Source: Clostridia bacterium
Lineage (GTDB): Bacteria; Bacillota; Peptococcia; Peptococcales; BICA1-8
Length of the DNA stretch: 36,414 bases
NCBI GenBank assembly: GCA_030154225.1
Contig: JASKKI010000019.1
Span: 1 to 36,414 of the forward strand
Direction: 5' to 3'
The number at the start of each line of letters is the position of its first letter. The first letter of the stretch is position 1. Below the pieces are notes generated by a model, which saw only the letters and a list, made by a program, of their open reading frames with translations, made no database searches and had not been told where the DNA came from. The position numbers were made by a program, and so were the translations under genes. Shown in pieces: positions 35,984 through 36,414 of this stretch.

Positions 35984-36414
35984 ATGTCAATAGATTATCT
36001 TACTACATTTACTGCCACCTTAATACGCAATATCCTCCTTTTAATATCATACATTACAAATAATGCCTTCCCTCAACCTTTATCCGAAGAAGATGAAAGT
36101 AAATATTTAGAGCTTTTTAGAAATGGAGATGAAGAAGCAAGAAATGTTTTGATTAAACACAACTTGCGCTTAGTTGCTCATATTACCAAAAAATTTGATG
36201 GTACCAATGAAGATACTGATGATTTAATATCTATTGGAACAATCGGTTTGATAAAGGGTATTAATACTTTTGATTCTGAAAAAGGAACCAAGTTGGCCAC
36301 CTATGCAGCTCGCTGTATTGAAAATGAGATTCTCATGCATTTAAGAGCTATTAAAAAGAATCGGGGTGAAGTATCACTATATGATCCTATCGGTGTGGAT
36401 AAAGAGGGAAATGA
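35984..36414 (+). CDS. sigK: Sporulation sigma factor SigK (3' end beyond window)
   Basis: Starts at an ATG with GGAGGTGG upstream and is still open when the window ends after 143 codons. It is the late mother-cell sigma factor of endospore formation. The N-terminal pro-sequence is visible, with a hydrophobic stretch at about 11-22 and the [13 protein letters not shown] boundary. By analogy with Bacillus, SpoIVFB would cut near S22-Y23. The sigma-70 region 2 follows: [43 protein letters not shown]. It then reads [10 protein letters not shown]. Region 4 lies outside. No insertion such as the skin element interrupts the visible part. Confidence 0.96.
   Translation, partial: MSIDYLTTFTATLIRNILLLISYITNNAFPQPLSEEDESKYLELFRNGDEEARNVLIKHNLRLVAHITKKFDGTNEDTDDLISIGTIGLIKGINTFDSEKGTKLATYAARCIENEILMHLRAIKKNRGEVSLYDPIGVDKEGN

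Overview
The window is about 36 kb of AT-rich chromosome from an anaerobic, endospore-forming Firmicute. I infer class Clostridia, probably near the Peptococcaceae and allied lineages; no 16S gene is present and the genus cannot be fixed. Grounds: low G+C, strong GGAGG-type ribosome binding sites, GTG and TTG starts, two T-box leaders, a 6S RNA between aspS and tcdA as in Bacillus, rubredoxin and rubrerythrin, and a sigK gene with a pro-sequence. Every gene I accept lies on the plus strand.

Layout. (1) 134-9491: lapA-like, a recJ gene fused to a HIRAN domain and a RecQ-like helicase, apt, rel, dtd, an MBL-fold hydrolase and hemZ. (2) 9466-13919: promoter and T-box, hisS-aspS, 6S RNA, tcdA. 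(3) 13916-15900: a promoter with a candidate CsoR operator, csoR-trxA, then a threonine aldolase. (4) 15952-20596: rarA, then iscR-iscS-iscU-mnmA, which links Fe-S assembly and tRNA 2-thiolation. (5) 20666-22669: PRC-barrel protein, a 60-residue zinc ribbon, a YtxH-like protein and an AI-2E family permease. (6) 22674-27959: promoter and T-box, alaS, ireB, an Fe-S aldo/keto reductase, ruvX and a DUF1292 gene. (7) 28064-32858: VanW protein, mltG, trmR, trhP, DUF4911. (8) 32984-36414: rubredoxin, rubrerythrin, a class B penicillin-binding protein, an FmdB-type zinc ribbon and the 5' two thirds of sigK, which runs off the window.

Much of this is the conserved Firmicute housekeeping block recJ/apt/rel/dtd, hisS/aspS/6S/tcdA/rarA/iscR/iscS/mnmA, alaS/ireB/ruvX/DUF1292 and mltG/trmR/trhP, with lineage-specific insertions (csoR-trxA, ltaA, the aldo/keto reductase, the vanW gene, the rubredoxin pair). 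tRNA biology dominates: charging (hisS, aspS, alaS), proofreading (dtd), modification (tcdA, mnmA, trmR, trhP) and tRNA-sensing leaders, with Rel linking uncharged tRNA to the stringent response.

The items I would look at first are the three-part RecJ-HIRAN-helicase protein, the ambiguous HisRS/AspRS T-box specifier beside an AspRS of non-discriminating type, three degenerate 7-bp-periodic repeat tracts just upstream of genes, and the csoR-trxA unit. I saw no CRISPR array, insertion sequence, prophage or tRNA gene.
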